Source: Pyrus communis
Lineage: Eukaryota > Streptophyta > Magnoliopsida > Rosales > Rosaceae
Direction: 5' to 3'
Length of the DNA stretch: 64,000 nucleotides
Assembly (NCBI RefSeq): GCF_963583255.1
Contig: NC_084804.1
Location: 22,202,061-22,266,060 of the forward strand
Position numbers and translations under genes: made by a program. Position 1 is the stretch's first letter, and each line of letters begins with the position of its first letter. Positions 24,030 through 37,036 of this stretch are shown piece after piece. The notes beneath the pieces are model-generated. The model worked only from the letters and a program-made list of their open reading frames with translations, was not told the origin of the DNA and did not search any database.

Positions 24030-25512
24030 AGGCATCAAAACTTACCATCGTCTCTTTCAACTCCAAAAGCTTTGAATCAAGATCTCTGATCTTCTCCCTC
24101 GTACCAACTTGCTCAAATTAGCTTCATAATACCTCTTTGATTTCATAGCCACTTCGTATTTGAAGGGCATGCTCAGGCGCCCCTTCAGTCTCACACGTAG
24201 AAATCCAACAGCTCAGAGGCATGTAAAGTGTTCTCCCACATTACACAATCAGCATGAGAGGGGGGCAGCTTGCAAGCTCTAACGGCATTAGCGATGTTGG
24301 TAGTTTCGGATATTATTTCAGCAGCCAAATTACTGTCAATACTTTTGAGGAGATTTTCATGCAGAAATGAGCCTTCTGAGCAGCATAGGTCATAATAGAT
24401 AGTCCTAACCTGCACAGCGAGTTGAGAATATTTAGTCACACCATTCACAAGAATGGCAAAATTATCAATCATTCTAAAATCTCCAAAATCAGCTGCTGGT
24501 CCTCGAAATGTAATTTCCGCTAAGGTGGAGCCGAAGTCCTCATTGTTACCCTCAGATTGGTTGTCAACAAGCTCGGGATTAGTACTTTTGAATGTTGCCT
24601 TGGAAAACGTCTCTTGGAGGAGTCATTAGATGGTTTTTCTCTGCAAAATATTTGGCCAAGTTAACATTTCTGAAGCACATGCAATGATCTCATAATTTCT
24701 AAGAGAGGGAGAGAGAGCATACCAAACACTTCTTTTTTGGCGCAGGATTTCATTTTCAAGAGGCTAAAAGCTGTATGAGAGAACAGTAAACTAATCCGCA
24801 CGGTAGATATCAAGAAATTAGACCGATAAACCACATGCAATGGTAGATACGCTTCATCCTAGCACTAGCAAGAACACCATACTAAGTGGACAAGAGGGTA
24901 ATAAGAACCAAGCTGTTTCTTGTAAAATTTACGAGAAAGAGAACTATGTCCCCGGAAACAACAGTGACTACCTTAAACTTCAAGGGCCTGACCAAATGGA
25001 AAACTAAACGGTCGCCAACAAGTAACTTCGCAGTAGAAAACTTTTGCCATCCAGCACTGACTATCCTCCTCTCCCCAAGAAACGTCACTCTATATTTTTC
25101 CCCACCTTCAACTTCGAGGGAATGGCAAATACAAACGGCACTGTCCGTCAATAGAAAAATTAAGAACATAATTAGTTACACAAATTCCTTCTAAACTTGG
25201 CGCAACAGTTAAGAGGACACGTTTGAACGTATCATAGACTTGACAAAGACGGCGGGGTCAGCTCCAAAATAATTGAGGACAAATATCATCCAAATTATTG
25301 GTTTTTGAGTCATGACATGCAGCAGAATACAAAGTAAAACCGCTCAAAATATAAGGACCGTGTCGAAAATCACAAAAACAAGGTATATTGTACTGATACT
25401 TATGGGAAACGGTCAAGCTGTCTTCTTCTTCATGGTCGTGTTCTTCTTTTTCTTCTGGGAAATACTCAGATTCAGAGACTTCTTCTTCTTGCTTGACGTT
25501 CATGGCCAGCAT
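24030..25512 (-). pseudogene. B3-domain transcription-factor-like gene, probably degenerate
   Basis: The first exon starts at 25512 (or the in-frame ATG at 25503) with an acidic Glu/Asp-rich stretch and a donor at CATAA|GTATCAG (about 25410). DPAVFVKSMIRSNVSS (about 25260-25205) is the opening of a B3 domain. EVEGGEKYRVTFLGER ... SAGWQKFSTAKLLVGDRLVFHLV ... PLKFKV (about 25125-24970) is its end. The middle of the domain contains stops. Downstream, ITFRGPAADFGDFR and the ISETTNIANAVRACK block (to 24191) match the conserved tail, but the next block (GFLRVRLKGRLS ... LDSKLLELKETM, about 24190-24030) is in another frame. The family binds DNA through the B3 barrel; here that barrel looks broken. 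Unrecognised small introns could rescue part of it. Confidence 0.55.
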
Positions 25513-26670
25513 GAAGTTTTAGGTGTTTGATAAACTCTCAGCCTGAGAGCTCTACCACCTCTCTAGTCACTAGTCACTGTGTTTTGCTTTTCGTCAAACG
25601 CATCTTTATTTTCTAGCCATTATGTTAAATAAATCAAAATTGAATTTAATGGATTAAACTACGAGAAGAGTAGAAAGTAAAAGTAGTTCAAAAATAAGAT
25701 GTTGCCACATCATCAGTTATTTGTTACCGACAAGCATATCAAAGCAATATATATCTATAATTACGTAATTGAAGTATCGATAATATCAACAGCATAAACA
25801 CCATATTCATTCATAATAGATAAACGTATCAATACTCGGATCACCTAGTTATTCGGGTATGCACACAATGCACCGCCACTAGTGTTATCTTGACGAAGAA
25901 GGAACATACTTATGGGTTGAGATTCAAAATTTCGTAATAATGATTTGCCGATACGGCAAACATCATTTTGGAAATGGCAAGAGAAGGTCGACATTACAAG
26001 TTTATATGCCTTCATGAGTCATACTCGTCCTAAATGCTTTCAATCAGTACTAAATAATCAACCATGTCAATAAACGAGTTGAGAATCGAAAAAAATATCA
26101 AGTACAAGTAAAATTTTCTCCACGTGTCTGTCCTTTAAAGAAATTGAGTCAAACCAAAATTTTCTGATGTATATCTAGTTTTTATTAGCTTATTCAGGAA
26201 AAGTTACAACATCCATCTTCCTCCTATTTACAGTGTACAAATCCTAGTCATGATTCATCCAACATCTACTGTCATAGTTACTCCCTTCATGGTCGTTTCG
26301 GGCGGCGTCACGGCTGACCTCACTCCTGGTGATATGTATCATCATCAACCGTCGAGATCACCGGCATCTATGCATTTCGATGCTTCACCAGATAGACAAA
26401 CTCTATATTAAACATATATACGTTACGTTGTTATACACATGTGATTATCCTTCGTTCCATCTGTACATTCTGTACACTTCATTCCAGAGGACCAGACCAA
26501 CAAGTTGGAATAAGCATGGTTTACTCTGGATACCCCTGAAGATGCCTGACCAGACAGTCCTCACCTTGGTTGCAACCACTAATTCATTGTGCATCATCCT
26601 GTTGGAATCATATCTGTATCGAATCTCTCGGGATCTTCAGTGATCTATTCCAGCTAACCCATAAGAGAAG
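25513..26670. other. Intergenic DNA between the B3 locus and the DUF829 gene
   Basis: No gene recognised. The right part is presumably 3' untranslated sequence of the DUF829-type gene, whose stop codon is at 26671-26673. Confidence 0.4.
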
Positions 26671-29492
26671 TTATAATCTTGAGCGACGAAAGCTTTTGAG
26701 ACCACGAGGAGGTGAATTCCTACGAGCAGAGGCAAATGGCTGCCCATTCAAAGACCCGCAAAATTTAATATCCCAACCCTCAACGTTCTTAGGGACACAA
26801 ACATCAAACAGGACTTGGCCGAGTACACTATGTGCACTAATGCTTGGGGGACTGGGCAGAGAGACGGATCTTTCTTTTTGTTCATCTTGTAAAGACCCAG
26901 AGCCTGTACTATTTTGATTCTCAGCTGAACTTGGCAAGAAGAAGTGGTCGCTTGGCTCCACTGCAACTCTTCTAAGGCTCTGATTAGAGTTAACTGCTGC
27001 TTTCTGGAGATCACATATTAGTTCAGATATCTCATCTTGCATGCCTTCCATGCTAGTATTTTCACCTTCAAGTTCTTTAATTCTTTGAGAAAATACCGAG
27101 GCAGCCTTTTCAAGAAAATGAGTAACGGAAGACCTATACTGTATTGGATAATGCTTATAATGACCTGAAACAAACATAAAATTATTTAAGTTTAGTTCTT
27201 ATGTGCCACAAGCATTGAAGTAAACCGAGAGTTAAAAATGTGAAAAATTCTATGTGCTACTTAAATATCCGAGCAGAACTATCTATATCTGCAATTCTGC
27301 AAGTTCATTCTACCAATGATCATGTTGGACTGAAGGTCAGCACCAGGTCTAGACTCCCCATTACCATAGATTGGCATGAAATATACCACATGTTTAATGT
27401 TACAAGACTGACTGAATCACGGCCTCCAACAAAGAGAATGAAAATCCCCCAAAACTCCTAAAACTAAACAAAGCTTTAACCATATGATTTTAAAACTTTT
27501 GCATCTATTGCTTTTACCTTATGTTTGTCCAAAATACGATGGTGCCCACAAGGATTCAGACAATTTCAATAGGACATTTTATACTGTTCAAGAGAGTTGC
27601 CTGTTGAACGCGCTTGACATGCCATAACATCACCCAAACAAAATTATATAATTTCTTACAGATATCCAATTACTATAAAGATAATGTTAGAGAGCAGTGC
27701 TAAGCTATGTCTACTGGTTTCCAGATACCTGCTGATGAGCGATATAACTTTTGTAGGTAGTTCACTCTAAGGATATTAAAATTACAGAAAAGGACGGATA
27801 AAAAGGAAAATGTTTTGAGACAAACCTAGGTGAGGGGAGCCATTCAATTTCACAAGCTTGACATCTCCTCCAAGTTCTTGTAAACGTTGAGTGAAATTGC
27901 AGATAATATGATAGGGGGCCAGATCATCTTTATCAGAGCACAGAACGAGAAATGGAGCACCCAAATTCTACAGAAAAAAACTTAAATAAGTCCATTAACT
28001 AACACAAACAAACAATAGACAGCTATAGATGAGTAAAGGCTGAATGACAACTTACAACAGACGAAAACAGAGCGTGCCAATACTCAGCGCACTGGGATTC
28101 AAATCTAGTAAGATACAACGCATCCAAACCGGAAGCAATGCCTTTAGCTACCCAAGAAACCAGTTTTGACGATCCAGGCATCTTTAGAATGGTTGGGTGT
28201 AGAGCATATTGAGTGCTCAGATCACTTGTAAAATCAACTGGACCAGAATCATAGATGTGTCCAGTAATACACTTTCTGACCAATTGATATTCAGCCTTCA
28301 CAAAGTTAAATAACTAATAAGAACAGAGTTTCAAAATGAACATGTGGGATCAAATGGGCATTATGAACAAATTACTGCACAATTTTTAACTGAAACTACA
28401 AAGAAACACATACCAGATAAAGCTGACCTTCACAAATTCCGTCAATAATCTGCATTTACATTTTTCAAAGCTATTATATTACACAGTACAACCATTGTAA
28501 TGAAATCAGAAAAGACTAGTTACGACTTCTAACATTCCAGAAATCAACTTATCAGTACCAAATACAAAGTCGGGTATCCACTACTCACAGAACTTACCCG
28601 AAAAACCTTGTACATACAAGCTTTTGTACCAGCAGAAAGAGCCACAAAGACTACAGGACATGGCTTAACCCTTAGCTCCTGCATACGCAAAATAAATAAA
28701 TAACAGGACACTCCATAGATTAAACTTGAGCAAAATTAAAAGCTATGCATGCCAAATTCCACCGGCATTAAAAGCAATTCGAAGTAAGAATGGGATGGGG
28801 ATAGGATTTTACGCCATATAAGAGTTGGGTTCTTTCTCGCCATTGGGCGAGTAATACACATACACACACAACTAACCATACAGTCATTATCCCCGGAATC
28901 AGATCATAGCTCATATTTAACATATGGATCAAAATCTGAAGAAGCAATTAATAAGAAATTGGCAAACTGGGAAGGAAGCTGACCTCAACAAGCGCGTTGA
29001 GAATAACAAAGGCGGACGACATGGCCTTTTCGGGATAGAATCTGCACATAATGTCATCATCAGAGCAAAAAAATAAGCTCAAAATGCAGCAAAAAGTGAA
29101 TAAAAATCCAATCTTTAAACCCATCCATGAATCATAAACCAAATATCTACCAAATACAAGCAAACCCACGAAAGATTCAGTACAAAAAGAATCTGAAAAA
29201 AAAAAACAGCTCATGTAAATGTTTGTTCTGTTTGGGTGGTGAGAAAAAGCGAGAAAAGAAAATCCACTTACGCATGGAGAAAATGGGAATGGCAAACGAG
29301 GGAATTCCAACCGAGAGACGAGTACAAATCCACGTGATTCTGCAAGTGCCTCTCCTGAATGGAAACCCAAGCGAAGATAACAACGATTCCTTTGGAATCA
29401 GAGACCTCCTCCTTCCGTCCCCAGTAGATTCCACGGCCGACGCCAGCACCACCGCCACCGCCACTACCACTAGCTTCGCCACCGCTCCACAT
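26671..29492 (-). CDS. DUF829 / TMEM53-like alpha/beta-hydrolase-fold protein, complete
   Basis: Seven coding exons with consistent phases: 29492-29272, 29041-28984, 28678-28598, 28449-28414, 28295-28056, 27967-27826, 27164-26671. Together they give 424 codons including the stop (423 aa). The start ATG follows a GC-rich leader. An N-terminal Gly/Ser-rich stretch (residues 3-20) precedes IVVIFAWVSIQERHLQNHV, the first hydrolase strand typical of PF05705 (DUF829). FVALSAGTKACMYK around residue 105 is the probable nucleophile-elbow region, LVLCSDKDDLAP holds the acidic residue, and GSPHLGHYKHYP holds the histidine. A coiled-coil-like segment (FLEKAASVFSQRIKELEGE) and a tail ending SARRNSPPRGLKSFRRSRL follow. 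Arabidopsis relatives such as At3g19970 are similar in length. Substrate and role are unknown. It is in single copy here with no breaks. Confidence 0.88.
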
Positions 29493-29721
29493 AGCTGCTG
29501 AGCTTCTTTGGGAGAATTTTGGGATTGAATTTTAGGGTTTTTGGTGCGGGTGGAATTGTGAGGTAGATGGGGAAATGGTCGTTGGAGAGGTGTTGGATTG
29601 TTAGAGCCACTCGTGTTCGTGTGGGAAATCCGGAGAAGAAAACGATATAGGGGAGGGGCCGTGGTGGGCCTGCCGCTGGATCATGACTCCCTCCTATGCG
29701 GTCAACGTCATGGTGGGGTCT

Positions 29722-30453
29722 CCTCTCTCTGAGGTGGGGTCCAGAGGACATGTCACACTGTAATGCACCGCGCGCGTTTTAGGATAAGTTCGGCCACGTC
29801 GGACCCTTGCTTTCTTTACAACTTTATCCTTTCTTTTCCTTCCTTTGTACTTCTTTGACAAATATGGTAAAATTGCTTCAAGCTTTGGGGAGCCTTGTTT
29901 TCTTGATTATAGTCTACGGCTGGAAAATTTTCCGCAAATCCCAAACCAAACAAAAAAAATTCAAACTGAAAATGTCACATCCCCGCCTGGGGGGGGACCA
30001 TTTCCTGAACCCGCAACACCACCGTAGCACGATATTGTTCGTTCTGGGCCCCGACCACGCCTTCACGGTTTTGTTTTTGGGAACTCACACGAGACCTCTC
30101 TCTGAGGTGGGGTCCAGAGGACATGTCACACTGTAATGCACCGCGCGCGTTTTAGGATAAGTTCGGCCACGTCGGACCCTTGCTTTCTTTACAACTTTAT
30201 CCTTTCTTTTCCTTGCTTTGTACTTCTTTGACAAATATGGTAAAATTGTTTCAAGCTTTGGGGAGCCTTGTTTTCTTGATTATAGTCTACGGCTGGAAAA
30301 TTTTCCGCAAATCCCAAACCAAACAAAAAAAATTCATACTGAAAATGTCACATCCCCGCCTGGGGGGACCATTTCCTGAACCCGCTCCACCACCGTAGCA
30401 CGATATTGTTCGTTCTGGGCCCCGACCACGCCCTCACGATTTTGTTTTTGGGA
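29722..30453. repeat. 373-bp tandem duplication of gene-upstream DNA fused to Cassandra LTR
   Basis: Unit 1 (29722-30094) and unit 2 (30095-about 30453) begin CCTCTCTCTGAGGTGGGG. Each carries about 250 bp of DNA from upstream of the DUF829-type gene, then TGTCACATCCCCGCC and the end of a Cassandra LTR (29973-30094 in unit 1). Only a few substitutions separate the units, so the duplication is recent and happened after Cassandra inserted. The first unit starts 230 bp from the gene's ATG. Confidence 0.85.
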
Positions 30454-31075
30454 GGACCATTTCCTGGACCCGCTCCACCACCGTAGCACGATATTGTTCG
30501 TTCTGGGCCCCGACCACGCCCTCACGGTTTTGTTTTTGGGAACTCACACGAGAACTTCCCGATGGATCACCCATCCTGAGAATGCTCTCGCGCGCTACTC
30601 GCTTAACTTTGGAATTCCCATAGAACTCGAAGCCAGTGAGCTCCCAAAAGGCCTCGTGCTAGGTAGGGATGAGAATATATATATAAGGATCACTCCCATG
30701 GGCGATGTGAGATGTCATAATCCACCCCCCTTAGGGGCCCGACGTCCTCGTCGGCACCCACGCGACCAGGGTTAGGCTCTGATACCAAATTGTCACATCC
30801 CGCCTGAGGGGACCACTTACCGGGCCCGCTCCACCACCGTAGCACAATATTGTCCGCTTTGGGCCCCGACCACACCCTCATGGTTTTGTTTTTGGGAACT
30901 CACACGAGAACTTCCCGATGGGTTACCCATCCTGGGAATGCTCTCGCGCGCTACTCGCTTAACTTCGGAGTTCCTATGGAACCCAAAGCCAATGAGCTCC
31001 CAAAAGGCCTCGTGCTAGGTAGGGATGAGAATATACATATAAGGATCACTCCCCTGGGCGATGTGGGATGTCACA
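30346..31075 (-). mobile_element. Cassandra TRIM retrotransposon with 5S-like LTRs
   Basis: Read on the minus strand, the 5' LTR is 31075-30791 (285 bp), followed by the primer-binding site TGGTATCAGAGC (complementary to initiator Met-tRNA) at about 30776-30787. A tiny internal region with a purine tract ahead of the 3' LTR comes next, then the 3' LTR 30719-30346. The 3' LTR is about 89 bp longer because of an internal duplication near 30454-30530. Each LTR carries 5S rRNA-like boxes: AAGTTAAGCGAGTA and the GGATGGGT-(A/G)-ACC type element. An 8-bp direct repeat ACTGAAAA flanks the element (30338-30345, 31076-31083). No protein is encoded, as expected for Cassandra. Confidence 0.85.
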
Positions 31076-31083
31076 ACTGAAAA

Positions 31084-31190
31084 ATTCTCAAACCTATAAT
31101 ACCAAATTTTTCAGAATTCATACTGAAATGATCCCGAACTTTTCGGTACGAGAATTGAGATTACATATTCAATGGTTCCTAAATCGAACC

Positions 31191-31221
<31 letters not shown>

Positions 31222-32090
31222 TTTTGGTTGCATGCATGTTGAATGTTGAATTTAAGTAGTTTGATAGTAGATAATATTAGAAATATAAGTATGAAATTAA
31301 GTCATTTGGAACTTTGGAACATCAATTTGACTTGGTATGAATAAATTGGTAAAAAACCTAAATTTTTATTGCTATGAAATTAGGGAACAAAATTTTAGCT
31401 CACATCCAAAAAATATCAAATTTCGACCAAAAAACCCAAAAACCCAAAATCCAATCACGATCCATCCCGAAATACCAAAACATATTTAGGGAATCCTGAA
31501 AATTGGGAATGACGAAATTTCGGTTCTGGATTGGTCTTCAAATTCTCATCCCGAAAATTTTAGGTTTGGATTCGGGAGCCCATTTTTGGTTTGGGATTCC
31601 ATAATGAACCATCCCTATTATAGTTAATCAATCTTATATTTGATTCAAGGATTTAGATTATAATATTAAGGTAATTCTCACTTAACTATACATATTGTGG
31701 TTTTTAAACTTTTATACATCAAGTTTTTTTTCATCCCATTGTCCAAAAAATAAAAAAGGTGAGAATTGTGGGACACTTTCACACTTTTAGAATTAGGAAG
31801 AACAGAGTACTGGATCAAGAGTTTGTTGGCGACGCTTGTTAGAAATTTTCATTTTTCAAATGGGTACGGGGTGGTGAATGAACACGAGGAATTGAAAAGA
31901 AAAAAACTGGATCAAGAGCTACTAGGTGGGGCTTCTTGGAATTCACTTTTCATTGGGTAAAGTCGATATTAAACTTGAAACCTCTTATGGAATACAACAC
32001 TAGTACATCAAGAGCTAGTTGGTGGGGTTTTGTTTTCTTAAGCTTTGGATACCTTTTGGTAACGTTTAAGTTTAATTATCGTTTGCCCCT
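31084..32090. other. AT-rich DNA, no gene
   Basis: It contains a TA microsatellite (about 31199-31221) and ACC/CCC-rich simple patterns near 31400-31600. No coding region is supported. Confidence 0.4.
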
Positions 32091-32271
32091 TAGTACTATG
32101 GTTTAGTAGTATTAGTCTTTACTTGTAAGTGAGAGGTCTTAAGTTCGATTATCGTCAAACGCGAATTTGAACAACATTATTATAGGCTTATAGCTAGTCT
32201 ATTGTGAGGCTTAACCCACACCCCTTAGTGTAAATATTGCGTTTGTCAAAAAATAAAAAATAAAAAAAATT
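32090..32271 (+). mobile_element. tRNA-derived SINE, copy
   Basis: It opens TTAGTACTATGGTTTAGTAG, with a box-B-like AAGTTCGATTATCG and a GTTTGTCAAAAAAT tail. It is diverged from the other copies and no clear target duplication was found. Confidence 0.6.
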
Positions 32272-32452
32272 ACCACTTCCAATTTGGTGGCTTAGAAGGC
32301 AGTAGAATTTAAGACTTTCCGCAAAATTATAAGGATATGCAAACCTAACATGATATGTAGTTTCAATTTTGTTGATTTTACCACTATGGTTTAGTTTTAT
32401 TACCAATTTTATATTTAATTTTTGTCAATTATTTTTTATGTGGATTCACGTA

Positions 32453-33389
32453 TGTTAACACAGGATCCTTTTGGACCTCTAAAATAGTACAAACTTGGGA
32501 GAAGTCCAGTTAAGGCTCAAACAAAGGAAGATAAAAGTTCAAAGGAAGAATAAAAGCCCAAAGAAAGAAGGGAAGATAGAGGCCCAAGGGAAGGAAGACC
32601 AAGGCCCAACATAACTAAAAAGATGATCTCGAAGCTATAGATGACCATTTAGCGGTCTGATTTGCCTACTAGCAATAAAGCCGAGCACTTCCTCATATAG
32701 TACTTTCCGACCACTATGAGCAAGTTGACATACTAACAACATTATGACACGAATTCCTAGGGGCAAGTTTACTCGAACACCAACCCCAGGCCACATGGTG
32801 GCCATTTGCGAGAACATAAGCCTATGAAGGGACATAAAGGCTGACATATCAAGTGCTCGGGCGTGAGTTTCCACAACCCTAGGGGCGAACAAACCGCTTG
32901 GTACACATTGGCCTAAGAAAACATGCAAGTGGATCAAAATAAGTGTCACTTCATTGCCACGTGTCGACTAAATAACGGAGGGACAACTAGCAGGTCACAT
33001 CAACGTACTTGGTCCATTAAATGTGAAGGCGGTGGAAAACTCAAGCCCAAAGTCTTAGGGCTCACCAAAGACATGTATAAGGAGGATGAGTACACCTTAT
33101 AACGGTCAAATAAAAAGAGAGAAAAAGAGACTAGATTACTTTGAGCGCTTATTGTAACCCTTATTCAATATCCACCATAGTGAACGTAGCCCAGTTTTTA
33201 GAAGTAAACCACTTCAATTTTGTTGTTCAATTCTTATTGTTTCAACCTCGAGCCCATCAAGGGCCAACCACACTGATCTTTATTAACCTCCCAAATTTGA
33301 GCGTTAACAACGTGCAACATATTATAGTTTTTTCATGTTCAATCTCACTTAATAAGTTAGGTTACAATGCTAGCTAAAGTGTTAGAACA
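32453..33389 (+). mobile_element. Probable solo LTR of another family
   Basis: TGTTAACACAGGATCC at the left and GTGTTAGAACA at the right form short inverted TG...CA ends. A TATAAGGAGG promoter-like box lies near 33077, followed by the start of a pyrimidine-rich leader. There is no internal domain. A matching target duplication was not found, so the limits are tentative. Confidence 0.45.
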
Positions 33390-36146
33390 TAATTAAAAGA
33401 TTTGGAACCAAAAGGTTCTTAGGTTATTCCAGTATATTTAACAGTTGATATAATAGTTTTTTCTTATTTTATTATACTCTAGTATCTATATTTCAGAAAG
33501 CATAGTTAAACATTCATACCATCACTGAGCATCCATCATACATGACAGACGCCGTAAACAACACCAATTTTTAAAAGTTGGAAATGTCAAAATTTGAAAT
33601 CTGTTTAAATTTTTTTAGACGAAATGTTAACGGTTTTATTATAATATTAAGAAATGATACGAATATAAAATAGTACATTAAAGATAACATAAAAAAAGAT
33701 CTTCAATTTAAATAAACTTTAACATAATATAGAAGACCAGCTTGGCCAAATTAATTGTCATCGTACTGATAATCTGAGGGTGAAACATTAGCATGCCCAA
33801 GAATCAGCAAATGAATGCATTCAGAATTTTTAATAATATTAAATTTGTTTAAATTTAATAATATGAAGTATAGAAGTAGATTGTCACAGAGAAAAATAAA
33901 CTTCTTTCAAGATAAAAAGAAACGAAAAATAATGCTAAACTAAACTAAGTGGGCCAAAACAGTGGTATGTGCTTGAATTTTAAGAAAAGTAAATAACACG
34001 AAAATCCTCTACATGCGGTTTTATTTATTACACAGATGGAAAGTAGTGATAACTACGTATTTTCGTACGAGTTCATTCCTAATCATTCGTTTTTTGTTAA
34101 ATTATGCATTTGTTTTTTTTAACAAACAATATAGTTAATGAGTTAAATTTAACTCATTAACTGTATTGTTTGTTAAAAAAAACAAAGGCATAATTTAACG
34201 TTAATTTTTGTGTCAACATTATAAAATATTATACAAAAATATAATGTGTGAGAGTCCATAAAGAGTCTCACTTTAAAAAAAAATCACTGGAACACTTTCT
34301 CTAATATATATATGTGACGGAAATCCTCAAATGAAAAATCTCGAACTGCAAATACCTTAAGAATAATTAATAAGTTTCCGTAACACCAAAATCGAAACCC
34401 CAACGCACTTCATTAATAAGCAAGCAACATTCCTCCTTTTACAAATCCCCACCTCTCGGCTATCTCTTTCTCTCAAGACTGAGTTTGCATTAAAATTTAG
34501 GTGCATCAGATCCAAAGCAAGCAAAATGCATCGATCGGCCACCACCCTCCACCACTGCACGTGAAAGTCTCTCATTCTCTCACAAGATAACCTAACTGAA
34601 ACACCCTCGTGTTACCAATTTATTCAAATTATAACATGTATATTTACTTTTTAATAATATACTCTATCAATAAGATATATAAATCATATTACCTATTTAT
34701 ATTCTAACATATAAGAAGATATTTTTACGTATTAAGTGTTTCAGGTACACAAGAAAACTTCTCATGTCAAGAAATTGTACACAAGGAAAAAAAAATTTAT
34801 TTGTACTCTTTCTCTAGTGAAAATAGATAAGGAGAATATTACAAGTCACCATTTTAAGTGCTAAATTCATTTTTAATTTCTATTTTTTATGTTTATAACA
34901 ATGCTGTATTTTGAAGAAAAATGTGAGGATCATTCGTGCAACCGAGATATGATTATTTTTTAAGTTGATACGTGGGGAATCACACTATGGCACTTACATG
35001 AATTTACAATAAAAAATTATTCACATGTGACAAAGCTTTTGGCTTAAACCAAGTAACGAGTATCCATAATAATTAGATATTAAACTCATTAGTCAAGTGA
35101 GTCGAATTTGAGACTTTTGTCACTTACAAATAAAAAGAAACACTACTAGATTGTAGTGTTAGTGACAATCCTTGTACTTTAAACACACATTTTTTCTAAT
35201 AAACATGTGGAGCTATTTACATACAATCATTACCGAAAATTACCATTTGCCCGACGAACCAACTTTCGTCAGGCGAAGTAACTTTAGTAGATGGAATAAA
35301 ACAATTCATCGGGCAAAAGTGGTCAACGTTTTAGTATTTTCAGAGCCCTTTGACCAACGAATAATGTCTGACGAGCAAAGTGACCTTCATTGGGCAACGT
35401 TTTTGCGTCAACAGAAAAAATCGGCGCATCGTATGCTACCTTTTGTGTGACAAACCCTTCAAGTTTCGTTAGGTAAAGGTATATTTGATAATTTAAGGTT
35501 TAAGGTTTAGGGTATGTAGTTCTCAGGCAAAATGAAATTTTTTTGTTAGGAAAAAGTGAGGGACATTTTGGTATATACGTTATACTTAATGGAAGTATAG
35601 GCTTGTCCATAGCCGGTGACAGCACGAAGCTGAGCCAGCCCTAGCCCTGTGTGGACACTGCAAATGCCGATGTCGATTCGGCGACTGTGCGCTCGGATGA
35701 AGACGGAGAAGTCCTAGCCGAAAAAAGGTCAAAGTGTGGTGGATCTATATAGACTTATCCCCAAACCAAATCAACCATATATAATGCAAAACAAGATCGC
35801 TGTCGATAACCCACTCCATTGACGAGTGAACCTGAAAGTCAATAGCCTATTAACTCACAAAATGAGAGCAATCATCCGCACCAAGTGCCCCATGCTCACC
35901 CCCTTCATGTAACCCCATCTATTATCATTCCTTCTTGTCCCTCATTTGCTTCTCCTCACTGCCCTTTGTTATACTTCCTCTCTCTCCAACACTCTTTCTA
36001 TATCAAACCATCAATTGTAATATCCAAAAAATTCTAATGTAAAACATAATGATGTTTTTTTTTTTTTCCTTCCATTTGGATAGCTAGAGATTTCCTGCAA
36101 ATTTCCAAAAATGAAATGTTATCCAAATTCTGGTTTTTTCACGGTT
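33390..36146. other. AT-rich intergenic DNA with palindrome and repeat debris
   Basis: No gene recognised. It includes the 104-bp palindrome (34096-34199), a SINE fragment (about 35080-35160), repeated CGACGAA/CGTCAGGCGAA words at about 35250-35540 that look like DNA-transposon subterminal repeats, and a GC-rich patch at 35600-35720 with no recognised product. Confidence 0.4.
34096..34199. repeat. 104-bp near-perfect palindrome
   Basis: Two arms of 52 bp (34096-34147 and 34148-34199) are reverse complements with two mismatches and no loop, centred on GTTAAATTTAAC. It would form a long hairpin in RNA or a cruciform in DNA. Confidence 0.9.
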
Positions 36147-36161
36147 AAGAGTAAATGGAGA

Positions 36162-36337
36162 AGTGTCACTTAGTATTACGATCTAGTGGTATTCATCCAC
36201 TTGTAAGTAAAAGGTCTTAGGTTCAATTCTCGCCAAATGTGAATTTAAATCAGATTATTGCCAGTCCATTGTAAGGCTAAGCCCACCATTCCCTTTTAAT
36301 GTAAATAATATTGTTTGTTAAAAAAAGAAAGAAAAAA
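36162..36337 (+). mobile_element. tRNA-derived SINE with 15-bp target duplication
   Basis: Box-A-like sequence TAGTGGTATTC, box-B-like GGTTCAATTCTCGCC, body TTGTAAGGCTAAGCCCACC and an A-rich tail. A perfect AAGAGTAAATGGAGA duplication flanks it at 36147-36161 and 36338-36352. This is the best-defined member of the family in the window. Confidence 0.85.
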
Positions 36338-37036
36338 AAGAGTAAATGGAGAGGTTTTTAGTTATTAATAATATATTAGTACTTTTATATTAACTTTTGG
36401 TTAAAATTATTATAAACTTAAAAATGTGACTATAATTCTATACAAAGTACATATTTTAGTTTTTTTTTTTTTAAATTCCCCTAAAATAAGTCTTAGAAGT
36501 ACATAAATAATATTCATTGTACCCGCATTATACAAGTGAATATTACAAAAATGATCCATGTAGTAGTAGTACCCATTAATCATGATTACCAGCTAGTGTA
36601 AGTGTAACAATTCAACTTTATTTGTCATAAACTCCAATTTACTAACTTTAATATGTCCATCTTTTTACTCTTGTTTGTTGATCTATTTGGGGGCGGAAGC
36701 AAGCAAACCCCAAACCCCACAAATTGATTGATTGGGTTTTTGACACGTGTGTAATCATGTTCAAATGCATGTACCTGTTGGATTTGCTTTAATTCTGTGT
36801 CCGACAATGCCCTCTGCGACCCTTTCGATATCTGCTACTCCCTCTGCAGACTGCAGTGTGTGAGTGCGCGAGGGAGTGATAGAGAGACTGATTCTGCCCA
36901 CATACGTAGCGAATATTTCCTGTCCAGCTTTTCAAAAGCAGCCGCCCGTCCCTCTACTTTCCCTCTTGTTCTTTATTTTCTTCATGGTTTTTCTATAACA
37001 AGATACACATCTTAAAAAAAAAACGTTTTGCAGCAA

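Noticed and set aside
30180..31080. Several 60-93 codon frames near the DUF829 promoter
   Set aside because: They are repeated because the DNA is duplicated and are made of Cassandra LTR plus promoter sequence, not genes.
35250..35540. CACTA-type transposon end
   Set aside because: Repeated CGACGAA/CGTCAGG words are suggestive, but no CACTA terminus with a 3-bp duplication was found.
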